Source: Pleurodeles waltl (taxonomy: Eukaryota > Chordata > Amphibia > Caudata > Salamandridae). From it: a stretch of DNA of 64,000 nt. The stretch lies in the NCBI RefSeq assembly GCF_031143425.1, contig NC_090446.1:660073717-660137716 (forward strand). The letters run 5' to 3'. Position numbers and translations under genes: made by a program. Every line of letters begins with the position of its first letter. Position 1 is the first letter of the stretch. This document shows, piece after piece, positions 32,926 through 45,079 of this stretch. The notes beneath the pieces are model-generated. The model was not told the DNA's origin, did not search any database, and worked only from the letters and a program-made list of their open reading frames with translations.

Positions 32926-35569
32926 CTATGGGACAAAACAGTGAGGAGCCTGTCAAAAACTGAACAATTGAGCCACAACAGTAGTCTGTGAACATGTAAT
33001 GGGTCAGTGTAATTTGTCCAGTATGTGACTATTTCTCCTGTGACGCAGCATTATTCCATAGGGCCCCCCACAAAATGTCATCTGCCTGTCCTGTATGGAG
33101 GGAGAGGTGGCCGAAGGTGGTCAGGATCCGCCAAGCAACTCCTCATTGGATACTATTGGGCCCTATGGGTTACAGTGGCCAAAGCTGATCTACGCCGGCG
33201 TTGACGGTATGCACCGCCATTGTGTGTCTGCCATTTTCTATCATACTCCTCACTTGTTACCTGACCTTCCATAGGAGAGGACCTACACTGCATGTGCTAC
33301 TGTGACTGTGTCTGGAACCTACCATGGCCCATGTGTCCAGGGAAAGGGCCCCAGCCTTCACTTCGGAGGAGTTACAGCGACTGGTGGATGGGGTCCTACA
33401 CCAGTACAGACTGCTGTATGGGCCTCCAGACCAAAAAGTGAGTACACCGTGGGCACGATGCATGTGGCATGGATGCATGGTGATGTGTGTGAAGGCATTG
33501 TGTAAGGGGGGATTATCTGTTGGCGGTGTACATGTTGTGAGCTGGGCTATGTATGTGCCAATGATGAAGGAAAGGGGTATGGTGGGCCATGTGTGTGACA
33601 GGCTAGACTGTTTGTCTAACATTGTTCTCCTGTCTGTCTTGCCTCTGCAGGTCAGTGCCCATCAATAGAAGAGTACATGTTGTGCCATTGCCAAGGAGGT
33701 GCAGACCCTGGGGTCTATGGAAGGCGGAGCTCCCACTGTCGCAAAGGATGGGAGGACCTGAGATGCTGGGCCTGGAAGACTGCGGAGGCCCAGCTTGGTA
33801 TGGCCTCCCAATAATGAAGGGGTGCCTGTCAAACCCTTACCCCCCCCCCTATGGCTCACTTATTGTCAGAGGCCTATCCAGAGCAGGATGGGCGTTTGAG
33901 GGCATCACAGCAACCACAAGAGGGTGAGTACAGTGGCTATCATTACAGCTTGCCCCTGGTGGGGTGGTATCCAGGTGGTGGGTGGGTGTCATTTGGTGCC
34001 ACTAGGCCAGGCCAGACATAGCAGGGTAGGTCCTATGGTGGTTGGGGTATGATTGGAAAATGATAGCAGCCTAGCTTGTCAGCATCCACTACTGGTCAGG
34101 GCTGTGTGGTTCCCAGGCGTGCTGCAGTTGGCGGTGTGTGCTCCTCCTCATGCCTTGGTGGCTACCAATATCACTGATAGTGCAATGCATAGTGCGTAGG
34201 CCTGTTCCCTGTGTGTAAGGGTGCTATGCACGCCAACAGTGGTGTTGGTGCAGTCATTGACCCAGTGAATCGTTTGTCTCTCTCCCGCCTTTCTTGTTTT
34301 GTCATCCTGTCCTTATGTGCATTAGCATCATCTGGCGGAGGAGCAGAAGCGACGGATGGAGCTGCATCCCACAGGACCCAGCAGGCAGAGTCCACTGACA
34401 CTGAAGGCACCAGTGGGACGGAGGGTGAGGGGAGCACAACGGCTGAGACTGGACGGGACAATACAGACTCTGATACCTCCTCTGATGGGAGCTCCTCTGT
34501 GACCACCCCAGCTACAGGTACAGCCACCTCCTCCGTACCAGCACTGCCCTCCCAATAGCCCTTCAGTGAGTTTCCTGGGCCCTCTCACCCAGGAGGGTGG
34601 GCATCTCCTTCATCCCAGGCACCTCAGGCCCTGCCCCAGTGAGCCCTGCTGCCCTGAGTGAGGAGGCTATTGACTTCCTGAGATCCGTCTCTGTAGGGCA
34701 GTCAACCATTCTGAATGCTATCCAGGGCTGGCAGCCCAGATGCAACAATCTAATGCATTTCTGGAGGTAATTCACACTGGATTGGTGGCCCAACAGAGAT
34801 CGATTCAGGCTCTGGCCTACTCTCTGATGGCAGCCATTGTCCTTGTTTCTACCGTCCCCCCTCCAACTTCCACTTCCCAGTCCCTTTCTCCTCAACCCCA
34901 ACCCATCCCAAGCACACAGCCAGACGAGCATGCGCACAGGACAACACCCAAGAGTGTCACAGGCAAACATAAGCACCACACGTCATCCCACAGGCACTCA
35001 CGCAAACCCCATTCCGTTGCAGACACAACAAAATCCACTATTTCCGCTGTCACCTCCTCTTCCTCCTCCTCCACCTCCAACCTAGTTACGTTCACACTCA
35101 CACCTGCATGCACTATATCATCATCCACTACCTGCATCGTCACCACACCAAGCAGAACATACACCTTACTGCCAGATACCTCCACAACAGCCATGCACAC
35201 GTCCCCTGTGTCCTCTCCCACTGTGTCTGTCCCCCCACCTAAGGTACACAAACGCAAGCACTCAGACACCTAACAGCCATCTACCTCACAACAGCATACA
35301 GCCCATGCACCTGCACTCAAATCCAGCAAACACCTCCAACAACCACTCCCTCATCCTCCACTCCCATTACTTCTCCCTCTTCCCGCCCCAATGTCCCCAA
35401 AAAGCTTTTCCTTTCCGCCATTGACTTCTTCCCTACCCCTTCCCCTTGTCCTGCACGTATGGCCAGGGTATCAAGAAATCAGCCAAGCACATCAGCCACA
35501 CAGTCCACAGGCCCACTTCCATCCACCCCAACTTGTGGTGGAAATGATTCCAGGCCACAAATCCTGAAG

Positions 35570-35830
35570 GGGAAGGAGCCTGCACCAGCAAGCAGAAAGG
35601 GGAAGGAGCCTGCACCAGCCAGCAGAAAGAGGAAGGAGCCTGCACCAGCCAGCAGAAAGGGGAAGGAGCCTGCACTAGCCAGCAGAAAGAGTAATGAGCC
35701 TGCACCAATCAGCAGAAAGGGGAAGGAGCCTCCACCAGCAAGCAAGAAGGGGAAGGAGCCTGCACCCGCAAGCAAGAACGGGAAGGAGCCTGCAGCAGCA
35801 AGCAAGAAGGGGAAGGAGCCTGCACCAGCA
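35570..35830 (+). repeat. 30-bp coding repeat (KGKEPAPASR)
   Basis: GGGAAGGAGCCTGCACCAGC recurs about nine times at 30-bp spacing, so the frame is kept and the product is a basic/acidic/Pro decapeptide repeat. Copy 4 has an 11-residue version (33 bp) at 46740-46915. Confidence 0.85.
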
Positions 35831-36229
35831 GCTGTCACAGAGCGCCCACCACCAACCGTGGTTGTGCAGCCATCATTGAGTGAAGGGGCTGAGCAGGAGC
35901 CTCCCACTACCTCCAGCAGCACCACAGTGCAGCCATCGCAGGAGCTGAGCAGGAACCTCCCACTACCTTCACTACCACCACAGTGCAGCCATTGCAGGGT
36001 GCAGGGGCTGAGCAGGAACCTCCCTCCACCTCTACCACCTCCACAGTGCAGCCATTGCAGGGTGCAGGGGCTGAGCAGGAACCTCCCACTACCTCCACCA
36101 CCACCTCCACAGTGCAGGCATCCCAGGGTGCAAGAGCTGAGCAGGTGCCTCCCAATACTACCACCACCACCACAGTGCAGCCGTCACCGCCAGTGGACGC
36201 AATGTGATCCAGCCTCCATGGGCTGCTGT

Positions 36230-36590
36230 GCGGACTGTCCCCTCCTGAAGCAGTGGGGAAGACACCCACCCAAGAGACTGTGGCCTTGCACTCCCCAGGA
36301 CCAAGCACAGAGCATGTTGCCCCCCCAGAAGCAGTGGGCAAGTCACCCACTTGAGAGACTGTGGCCTTGCACTCCCGAGGATCAAGCGATCAAGCACAGG
36401 GCATGTTGCCCCCTCCAGAACCAGTGGTCAAGTCACCCACTCCAGAGACTGTGGCCTTGAACTCCACAGGACCAAGCACAGGGCACGTTGCCCCCTCCAG
36501 AACCAGTGGGCAAGTCACCCACTTGAGAGCCTGTGGCCTTGCACTCCCCAGGACCAAGCACAGGGCATGATGCCCCCTCCAGAACCAGTG
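36230..36590. repeat. ~82-bp tandem repeat in gene C
   Basis: GAGACTGTGGCCTTGCACTC-type units begin at about 36276, 36355, 36445 and 36527. The 90-bp unit has an inserted GATCAAGC repeat. It corresponds to the 55-bp array of copy 2 and the 80-83-bp array of copy 4, with a CCTCCAGAACCAGTGG... spacer that copy 2 lacks. Confidence 0.75.
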
Positions 36591-36948
36591 GTCTTGTTTC
36601 CGCCTCCAACTGAGGTCCCCCCTCTCCCTCTGTGGTGCCTGCCTATTTGCCAACTGATGCCCATGCAGTGTTCTCTCAGTATTGATACAGGTAACAAGTG
36701 GGGCCTTGGACTTTGCCCTGTGGCCATGTGGCCCAAGCGAACTGAGGACTGGGCAGTGTCCCTTTTTTGTACATCACTTTAGTCAATTCCTGTTGTCCTT
36801 GCATTATTCAGATGCTTTAGGAGGATTAACTTGTTTTCTTGGGCAGCTGGTTGTGTGTATGGTGTGTGTGTCTGGGGTGTGTATGGTGCATGTGTGAGTC
36901 ACTCTCGTTTTCCTTCCCCTCCTTTGTGTGCTAGGCTCCTCTACTCAC

Positions 36949-37035
36949 TGTCGTCATCTTCGCCGGTGTTGGTGTTTGTGGTGGAGCATGATGTGAAATA
37001 TCACCAGGAACACTTGCAGTTCTGGTTCAAATACA
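36949..37035 (-). pseudogene. Nuclease exon 1 remnant, start codon lost
   Basis: This is the counterpart of 13845-13924 and 44562-44644. The ATG-GAG start has become ATT-TGA with a one-base change of length. The CAC-codon-rich middle and Arg-coding CGG-CGA stretch remain, before a GTGAGT donor (36948-36943). This further inactivates copy 3. Confidence 0.45.
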
Positions 37036-37345
37036 GCGTGCTTCTTCCCTGACTCTCCATTGGTGAGTCCTTTCACTTCTGTGCAGTGTTTCCGCCAGGC
37101 TTTTCATCTCATTGGTACCGCCCCAGAAAAGGTGGCGGATTGTGTTGTCATAATGGGGTGGGCGGAATTTTGACTTCTGCCTGGCTGTAGGTGGCTACTA
37201 TTGTGGTGCCTGTTGTTTCCGCCCTGGCAGTCGGTGTGGTACATTGGCTGTCTTAAAGAGATCTTTCCACCATGGTCATTATTTATTGGTAGCTACCGCC
37301 AGCCTGTTGGCGGTATTACCGCCACTTTATCACCGACCGAGGGCC

Positions 37346-38545
37346 ATAGTCAGCAACATACTGACCACCCGCAGTCAAATCTACACTCATTTCAGCCATT
37401 TGTTGGAAGCTCTGAAGCAGTTCTGGATTGTGCAGTGTGGTAACAGTGTACTAGTTAAAGCCCTGATACAAGAGGTGTAAACATGTTGGAACTCAACCTA
37501 TATATGTTACAACATCTGTTTGAGCAGCATAGACAGATCAACAACTATGTCATTCTAAGAGGAGGGGATGCAATATGGAAAGCTATGACCATGAATGTGA
37601 ACAAATGAGGCCTAGTCAAATGCCTACATCTGCTCCCTTTAGAGGTTTTCAGGTGGTAAGTTAGCAATGAGAACAGTACGATGTGCCAAGCTATTCTGTT
37701 GTTGCATCTGCTACAGGAGCAGCTAAAGAAGGTGTCTGAAAGGTTCGCACTCAGAGGTGTGAATGAAAACTCAGAAGTTCATTCCTTGGTTGAGAGTCTA
37801 AGCCATCCCTTGACTTGTAATGCACAGCTGTAAAGTCAAATTATCAATTCCAAAAAGTACATCTGTGCCACCCTACTTGATCAGCACTAGAAAAAATTTC
37901 TTCCCACTCGCATTCTTTTTTCTGAAGGGAATGTTTCAAAATACATGAGGTGGATTGTTGAGCAAGCCAGAGAACTGAAAGAAGAAAGGCTGGAACTTAG
38001 AGTCCCACTCTACAGCTCTGAGGTGCCGTCTTCCAGAGAGGGCAGTCTTGTCTCACAGCAGCCAACACCAGCAACAAGAACACAGGCAAAAACAGCATCA
38101 GAAGAATCAGACCCAACATTGGCTTGGTTTCAAGTGGCAGATCTTTAGTCCAGTGCAGAGGCAAAGGTAAAATAGGTCGGAAAGTGGCAGCACCAATGAC
38201 ATGAGGATGTTCCAGGAGTATCTGGATGATGCAAAAGAGGTGTATGTGGATCAAAACCCATTGGTGTATTGGTATGGGAAGATGCGCCACTGGCCAAAGC
38301 TCAGCAGGCTGGCAATAAAGTAACTGGCTTCTCCTGTAGCCAATGTATCTGCGAAATGCGTGTTCAGTGCAGCTGGTGCAGTCGTTATAGTGAGAAGGAC
38401 CAGTCTCTCACTTCAAAATGTGGAGAGATTAACCATGATCAAAATGAACCAATATGCTATACCATTGGATTACACTGCTCCCAAAACACCACAGGAGGAT
38501 GAAGTGGATGATTTGTTCAGACTCAAGTGTGTTTGCTGACCAACT
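37346..38545 (+). pseudogene. hAT-family transposase, C-terminal part
   Basis: Directly after the Harbinger end the sense is VSNILTTRSQIYTHF and LLEALKQFW, then LIQEV-TCWNSTY, the hAT motif usually read as D-x-TRWNST. Decayed sequence follows. At about 38270-38510 comes the dimerisation domain typical of hAT transposases (WPKLSRLAIK, then SPVANVSAKCVFSAAG, SLSLQNVERLTMIKMN). Stops separate the segments. Together with 28130-29200 it makes a single transposase gene, interrupted by Harbinger copy 3 between the mid-catalytic region and the insertion-domain region. No hAT termini or 8-bp duplication were found. Confidence 0.75.
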
Positions 38546-38640
38546 TCTAGGTGAACCTTCTGAGTTTGAGGAAGAACTCTGCTCCCCAGATTCAGTATGC
38601 CAGTCCCACCAAATATTAGTTTAATTATTTATTTTTTAGC

Positions 38641-38641
38641 T

Positions 38642-38709
<68 letters not shown>

Positions 38710-38713
38710 TTTT
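38641..38713. repeat. (TTTC)n microsatellite
   Basis: About 18 uninterrupted TTCT units, just downstream of the hAT remnant. Confidence 0.95.
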
Positions 38714-40640
38714 CATTTATTTGTAAAAATAAACAACTAGTGGCACAGTGTTGTGTCAAATTTATGCTGCCCAAACATTTATAATAATCACCTATATGGC
38801 CGGATTAGAGTTGGACCCGAGTGCAGTGAAGAAGCACCCACTTTCCCTTTAGGAAATTCCAGACAATGTCTGTCTCCCTCACATGTCATTGCCTAGACTT
38901 TTTTTTTAATCTTTGAATCATCTATCTGGGCTGCCCCAAAAGATCACTGATTAAAAGACTGCCCATGCCAATGCCAAATTCCATTGCTTTGCTATCATCA
39001 AAGAGGAGATCATTTTTTGTATCAACCACCATGCCTGGATTGGAAGAGGTAACTACTAACTATCGTAACAATGAGTGGTGATGTACTGAGTGATTGTGAG
39101 TGATGATTTATGTGTGTGGTGGCTGCCAGTGAGGGAGGGAGTTAAAAACATTAGTAAAATTGATTTCAATGATTTGCAATGTTTGGGGCTGTTGGGTGAT
39201 CATTTTTTCCTGAGAGTGATTGACCTTTCAAATTTAGCAAAATGTACCTGCAGGGCCCATTCCTTTTTTCTGGCTCATCAGAGACCAGACCAGTCACATT
39301 AGTTACAAACACAAATCTACACAAAATACTCCAATTCTGTTTCTTTATTTGTTCTTCAACATCAGTGCACTACCAAGATCTACCTTGCTCGGTTTGGGAC
39401 TGGGGCGGACATACTGTGTCATACTCATCCCTTTATCGTGTCCTTCAACAACAGATTGATGATGGTGTGCTGCTCAGTGCCCGATGAATATTGTCATGGT
39501 TTCTTCTGTGTACTGTTTGTCTTTGACACACCTTTTCCAAAATCCCCTTTCCCATTCCTTCATCGAGACACTAACCCTCTTCCCATGGGCTGTGTGATTT
39601 ATTGAGCTGTGAATTAATTATAAACCATAAATGGACACACACGTGCTGAGGCGGATGTAGTGGAAGTGACTCCAACTCACTGAATGACCTTTTATTACCT
39701 GAGCAATATTCAACACCGGCCCCATCAACATCATCATTAGGGCCATGTAATGTGTGTTGCGTAAACCACTCGTGACTCTGAGTCCGCTTCTCCTGGCTCA
39801 AGGATTTCATTTTAGTCTTAAAAGTTTTAAATACTAGTTTCTCCTGGCTCAGAAGATTTTTGATATACTAGTTTTTAATGTCATAACAGGTCCTCTTTGT
39901 TGTGTGTCTAACACTATGACTGTAGTCTGATCTCAGTCTTCCTAAAGTTATGACATTATATATGTCTGTTTTCCTTCAATCTAGTTGACAGAGATGGATA
40001 AACCTTTGATTAATCCTACAGTTGGAGTTTGCATAGGTCGGAGTGGCACCTGTGTCATCCCCCTTAGAGTACTAGCCTGCTACTACTACTATTCTCTTAA
40101 ATTAAAATAAGATGCCATCTTCGGAAAACCCTGCACTAAAAAGAATGAGCTATCAGCCCTCACTCCATCTATCCAGGTAAGAGAAGAACTATGGATAGAA
40201 GTGAACTTGTTTAGTTAGTGATTAACTTCAACTGCAGAAGATGTTGTTTGTGTGTATCTAGGTTTTTGCTGGTAAAATTAGCAATGGCAATCACCCCCTT
40301 GTGATCAATATAGCTACATAGGGCAGTGGAGCAAGGGTATAAGTAAATAACATTCACTTTTTATAACAGATTTGAAAAAAAACACTCTACACTAAAAGAC
40401 AGCAGTGTAAACTAAAACACCAATGTAAACATTTAAAGCATAAATAAAGTAATAAATATCCTCTTTTATTTTTAACAAACAGAAAACCCACCCTTTCCAC
40501 CCACAACAGGCCCACCCCTGTCTCCAAACAAATAGCTCCATCCTCAAAAAGACCAATGAAAGTCCAGAGTGAAACCTGGTCCAAACTCCCTCCCTACCTT
40601 CTCTACCCTGAACAGGTCCCTCCCTACAAAACAAAAAAAT
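38714..40640. other. Unassigned sequence
   Basis: No recognised domain. An AATAAA on the - strand near 40470 may serve the small coding remnant at 40649. Confidence 0.25.
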
Positions 40641-40648
40641 AAAAAAGG

Positions 40649-40752
40649 GCTCAGAAGAGGGCATTGTCTATTTGGTTCTGGAGTTGGTCCAAGTTCTGCT
40701 CCATCCTAGTGAGCTGGCTCTCCATACAGTCCATCTGCTGCAGGATACGCTG
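40649..40752 (-). pseudogene. Coiled-coil C-terminal exon of an unidentified gene
   Basis: On the - strand, an acceptor-like TTACTTCAG is followed by an open stretch ending QLTRMEQNLDQLQNQIDNALF and TGA. The Leu/Gln heptad pattern suggests a coiled coil. The sequence after the stop has AATAAA within about 200 bases. This layout fits the last exon of a transposon-derived Myb/SANT gene or a retro-copied gene; I cannot identify it. Confidence 0.35.
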
Positions 40753-40779
40753 AAGTAATGCCAATCAGAGTGGAAGGGG

Positions 40780-43123
40780 ATGGCAATGACGCTGCGCACT
40801 ACCGCGGCGTCTCTTCATTGGACCACGGTCCGGCAGCAGTCCGTGTTTCGAGATGCCGGCCCCACCGCAGCCCATTTTCCTGCCTTTATTTTTCTGCGGT
40901 GCGGCCCAAGGGGCACATTTCGTGCTCTTAGTCATGCCTCAGACCCTGCCAGCCTCCCTGATTTTCCCCCTGCTCTCCTGCTTGGGTTTTTCCCCTTCTT
41001 TCCTCCTTTTTCTTTTTCTTTTTCTTCTGTCTTTGTTTCTTCTTTTTTCTTGGTCTCCATATTGTCTTCTTCCCGGCATGCTTTTTTCCTTTTCCTTTTC
41101 TACTTTGTCTTTTCTCCGATTCATTTCTATATGGTCTTTCACAATCCAAGATGGTGTGATACTTTCTTCCTGTTGTGTCACTTCCTATTTTCTGTTATAT
41201 AAGCACTGCAATTCATTTCTTCCTTGTGTTGCAAACACTTCTGCTTTGGTGGAGATCCTCGCTCCTGTTTTGTGTTTTTTTCCGTGTTCCTGCTTATTCC
41301 TTCAAGATTATATTCTATTTTTTTCCCTTTTTTCATGATTTTTCCTCTTTTTCTGGAGTTCCTGTGGCAGAGACTTTTTCCCAAATTTGGGGGGTTTTCC
41401 TCTGGGACTCCTTCTGGAGGGTATGGTCTGCCTTGGCGTCTTTGCCAGTCAGCAGCACCGTGGCTACTAGAAAGGGTCACCCCTATCCTGGCCAGTCCAG
41501 AACTAGTAAAAGACCAGGTGTTCCTTCAAGTTCTTCAGCCTACGGTGGTAAGAGGTGTGCAGACTGTGACAATGGCAGCAGGTGCAGTTAGGGCCCGTGA
41601 CAGCTGGCAGCAGCGCCGGCGATGTAATGGCCAGTCACCAGTATTCAGTCTGTATAGTCTCCAGTCTCTGCTGCGCGCAGACAGGCCATTATCTCCTGCT
41701 TCTGGGTGGTGCTGGTTGACCAGCAGGAGTAGCTTTATGGAGAGAAAAACAAGAATTAAACAGACACATTTTAACCAATGCTCTGAGCAAACACTTTGGT
41801 AAAAGTAAGTAGTGGGTGACACAGTAGCAGTACATTGCTGTCCCCTAGGGACATTGTCATTTGATGTGATTATGATTAGGAGAGTCACAGGGCCAATTTT
41901 ATTTGTTTACCTACACATGCCTCACATAAAAAGCAATAACTGTTGGGTAGAAAAGAATTAAGCCAGACTAACACCAGATTAGGAAAACAATTATTTGATT
42001 TTTTTTTCTATGTTAAAGGTTTGTCTAGTAAATAAATAAACCCTTTTAGTGGAAAAAATAAAAATAAATTACCTTTCATTTATGAGTAAAGCATTATGCA
42101 CTATGGAGTACAAGATATTATACCAAATTAATGGAGGTATGCTAGCCAGCACCTTGGGTACTTTGCTACTGTCTGCAGCAGGAACAACTGTAGTTGACAA
42201 TTATCTATCTTTAAATCCAATGCCCTGCGCTTCTCCAAATGCCTTTCACTTACTTTCCATCCTAACTCCAAAGAGGCAGATGAATAATAAATAAGACACT
42301 ATGGGACACATGTCACATATAAAATGCAGCTATAATATTTTGTCTGCCGTAAGTAGACGATGGAGAAAACATTGCACTACACTACAGGGAAAGGAACAGG
42401 CTATATAGATTGTATTTGGCATGTTCGTCACAGAGTATCCCTTATGCCAATCTTGAAATCAAATCAGGCATTTACTAGTCCCACTTTCCTCAACCACCAC
42501 ACCACTAATTATTTGCAACAAATTAATTCACTGGCAGTAAGGAAAGGAAACTTGACTTACTCTACTGCAGGGTGAGGCAGAGGGTTTAAGCGGGTAGGTA
42601 GAGATTTTGCTATAAAATAGAGGGGTGTCACTGATTATTGATTCAACATGTGCCTAAGCTTTGGCTTATTCAGCCACTGTATAAACAAATGTTTATAGGG
42701 AAAAATCTGAATAGGCGTAAAATAAATCTGTTATGGAAAACCATGAAATATATTTTGGAAACACTTCATATGACCATAAAAATGTGGTACATGTCAAGAA
42801 TGGATTTTTGACTTTTTTTGGTAGGCTAGGACAGAAGAACTTAGGAAAGAATAAAGGAGTGAAATATTAAGAGGTGACTGCGTGGGTGAAAGGAAGCACA
42901 CCTTGTGTGTTTGATTTGCAATGCATTAAAAACTTTGTAACTGCTGCATTCACAGAAGCAGACGCACATTGCATAGCTAACACTGCAGTCACGAACTGAA
43001 CCAGACTGCACTTCATTGGTCATGGGTGGCAAAATGCCATAGGCAGTAAGGAGGTTGATGAATGATGATGGTTGGGATACATATCTTCCTTGCTTAACAA
43101 ATACATTGAGTAAAGGGATTAGA
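40780..43123. other. Unassigned sequence with pyrimidine-rich stretch
   Basis: 41000-41200 and 41270-41400 are T/C-rich, which explains the long Phe/Leu/Ser frames there. A TTATATAAGCACTGC near 41198 looks like an LTR promoter, but no LTR ends were found. Confidence 0.25.
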
Positions 43124-43450
43124 ACAGTGGCTCCCAACCTGTGGTCCAGGGACCCATGGAGGTCCGTGAAGCCTCATTCCATGACTCCTTAGAAAAATAA
43201 AAAATATTACCATATTAGGTCACCAGCTTTTAGTAATGACTCAGTGGGAGTCCCCGAATTCAAACTGAACAGCAATAATTTATTGTCATGGACTGCTAAT
43301 GCTACTGAAATTTCATACATTTTGATACAGAAAACTGCATCACGCATATAAATAAAATGGCAGTTTTACCTCCTAAATTAACTATTCCTTTAAAAATTGT
43401 AGAGTGCCAAAAATCATCTTTTGGTGACATTTGAGGAGATAAAACATCAC
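43124..43450. mobile_element. Fragment with hAT-like terminus
   Basis: It starts CAGTGGCTCCCAACCTGTGG, the form of many non-autonomous hAT ends in vertebrates (CAGTGGTTCCCAACC type, from general knowledge). No opposite end is visible, so it is a one-ended fragment; the right limit is arbitrary. Confidence 0.45.
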
Positions 43451-43956
43451 GCGAATTTCTAAATGCCTTCACAACATAAGTGATGCCTTATCAGCTAACA
43501 TGTTTATTTTCTGCCCTCAAAAGGCGCTATATTACATATTACCTGCTCCTAGTTAAAGACTCCTGGTGCTCTTGCTTTAGTAAAATATGCAGCTCATCCT
43601 CCTCCAGGGAATTAAGTATTTCTCTTACTGTTGAACACTTGTTCAAGGCTCTGCCAAGTTTTATAAACAAGCAGGTTTCTTGGATTGCTCCTAAGGAATA
43701 AACGTATTTGCTCTCCGGGCCTTGAGGGGTTTCCAAGGGAAAGTTATTGAAGGTGCATCCAAAAATAGTTTGATCACATTGCCAGTTCTGGCGCCAGACA
43801 CAGCTCCTTCGCTGGTTGCCATCCCTGTTGGCACAGGCATGCGGGAATCTCTAAGTGATTGCAGGGATGCGGTCCATGGTGAAAATACTTGATATGAAGG
43901 TGTATTTGAATAGCTAATTGCATTAATGTTCTTCTTTTCTCTCTTTCTCTCTTAAA
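43451..43956. other. Unassigned sequence
   Basis: No recognised feature. Confidence 0.25.
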
Positions 43957-44042
<86 letters not shown>

Positions 44043-44060
44043 GTATCTATCTATCTATCT
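43957..44060. repeat. (ATCT)n microsatellite
   Basis: About 26 units with one ATGT variant at 44041. It ends ~180 bp before Harbinger copy 4, in CT-rich sequence. Confidence 0.95.
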
Positions 44061-44561
44061 TTTAGGTATCTTTCTTATCTCTCTCCCTCTCTCTCTACGT
44101 GCTTCTCGAGCTAATTCACCAACTTCCTATATTTCTAATTTTCACCTCACTAACTTCCTCTATTTCTCTTTGTTTCTCTCTGGCTTTCTCTCACTCTGTC
44201 ATTCTCACTTTCTCTGCTCTCTCCCTCTAATTACATAGGCCCTCATTACGACCCAGGCGGTCGGTGATAAGGTGGCGGTAATACCGCCAACAGGCCAGTG
44301 GTAATGCAAAATTATGACCACGGCGGAAACAGCACAGACAGACAACCACTTTAAAACACCGACCACCAGGGCGGAATCAACAGGCACCACGGCGGTAACC
44401 GCCCATAGCCAGGCGGAAGACAATGTTCAGCCCAGTGTATTATGAGACAGGAAACCGCCACCTTTTCTGGGCCGGTACCAATGACATCAAAAGCCTGGCG
44501 GAAACACTGCACAGAAGGTAAACAACTCACCTGGGGAGACTCAGGGAACAACCACGCCACC

Positions 44562-44644
44562 ATGGAGCCCGAGTTGTATGTCTTCCCCATGCTCTTCTAC
44601 GTGCGGCTCCACTACGAACACCAATGACAGTGAAGGCGACAACG
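44562..44644 (+). pseudogene. Nuclease exon 1 with two TGA codons
   Basis: ATG in a CCACCATGG context starts MEPELYVFPMLFYVRLHYEHQ, then TGA-CAG-TGA-AGG-CGA before a GTGAGT donor at 44645. Length 83 bases leaves the same phase as copy 2. The two TGA codons fit CpG decay of CGA (Arg) codons. The exons it should join are not in this copy. Confidence 0.5.
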
Positions 44645-45079
44645 GTGAGTATTGCCACCTAGCACACAGGGGGAAGGGGGGAGGAAAAAGAGAGTGACAC
44701 ACACACGCAACACGCAACACCCCCAACACCATACACACAAGGAAATGCAGTAACATTACATATTGACCCCTCAGGAATAATGCAAGAACAACTATAATAG
44801 AGTAAAAAAAGTGTAATAAGATAAATATAACATTAACACATGCATCCAAATCAAAAAGTCTATACATATTTAAAATGAAGGGACACTGCCCCGTCCTCAA
44901 TGTTCGTGGGCCACAGGGGCACTTCACAAAGTCCAAGACCCCACCTCACTCCTGCAACAATACGGAGAGAACATTGCAGGGGCATCAGGTTGAAAATAGC
45001 CAGGCACCTCAGGGGGACGGGGAACGGGAGCACCTCGGCTGGAAGATGGTACAACGCCACTGGTCCTGGAGGGGGCAAC

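Larger units (their letters stand above)
33324..36783 (+). pseudogene. Gene C: second Myb/SANT gene with long repeat-rich C-terminus
   Basis: Exon 1 (33324-33437) encodes MAHVSRERAPAFTSEELQRL..YRLLYGPPDQ up to a GTGAGT donor. Exon 2 (33651-33923) follows CCTCTGCAG and holds the rest of a trihelix/Myb-SANT-like domain (CAIAKEVQTLG), damaged by a stop and frameshift; copy 4 has this exon intact. Exon 3 (34326-34517) is acidic and Ser/Thr-rich. Then come a helical stretch (LSEEAIDFLRSVSVGQSTI), a Ser/Thr/Pro-rich region with PPPKVHKRKH, a 10-residue repeat (KGKEPAPASR) and an ~82-bp repeat array. It reads antisense to the nuclease and lies between nuclease exon 2 and the exon 1 remnant. The first half resembles amphibian predictions named 'myb-related transcription factor, partner of profilin-like' (from memory, not searched). 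Its function in transposition is unknown. Confidence 0.7.
29201..37345. mobile_element. Harbinger copy 3, all three genes present, inverted
   Basis: The left end is GGCCCTCATTATGACTCTGC; the right end on - is GGCCCTC joined directly to GGTCGGTGATAAAGTGG. The order is Myb gene B (+), nuclease exons 3-2 (-), gene C (+), nuclease exon 1 remnant (-), the mirror image of copy 2. Flanking bases are AAA (29198-29200) and ATA (37346-37348), a three-base site with one difference. It interrupts a hAT gene whose sense continues on the far side, which independently fixes both ends. At the right end 14 bases present in copy 4 (44245-44258) are missing after the first seven. Confidence 0.88.

Noticed and set aside
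41130..41560. Possible LTR with TTATATAAGCACTGC promoter
   Set aside because: No TG...CA ends or target duplication could be found.
40780..41802. Overlapping Phe/Leu/Ser ORFs suggesting a membrane protein
   Set aside because: Pyrimidine-rich low-complexity DNA; no start context, family similarity or consistent frame.
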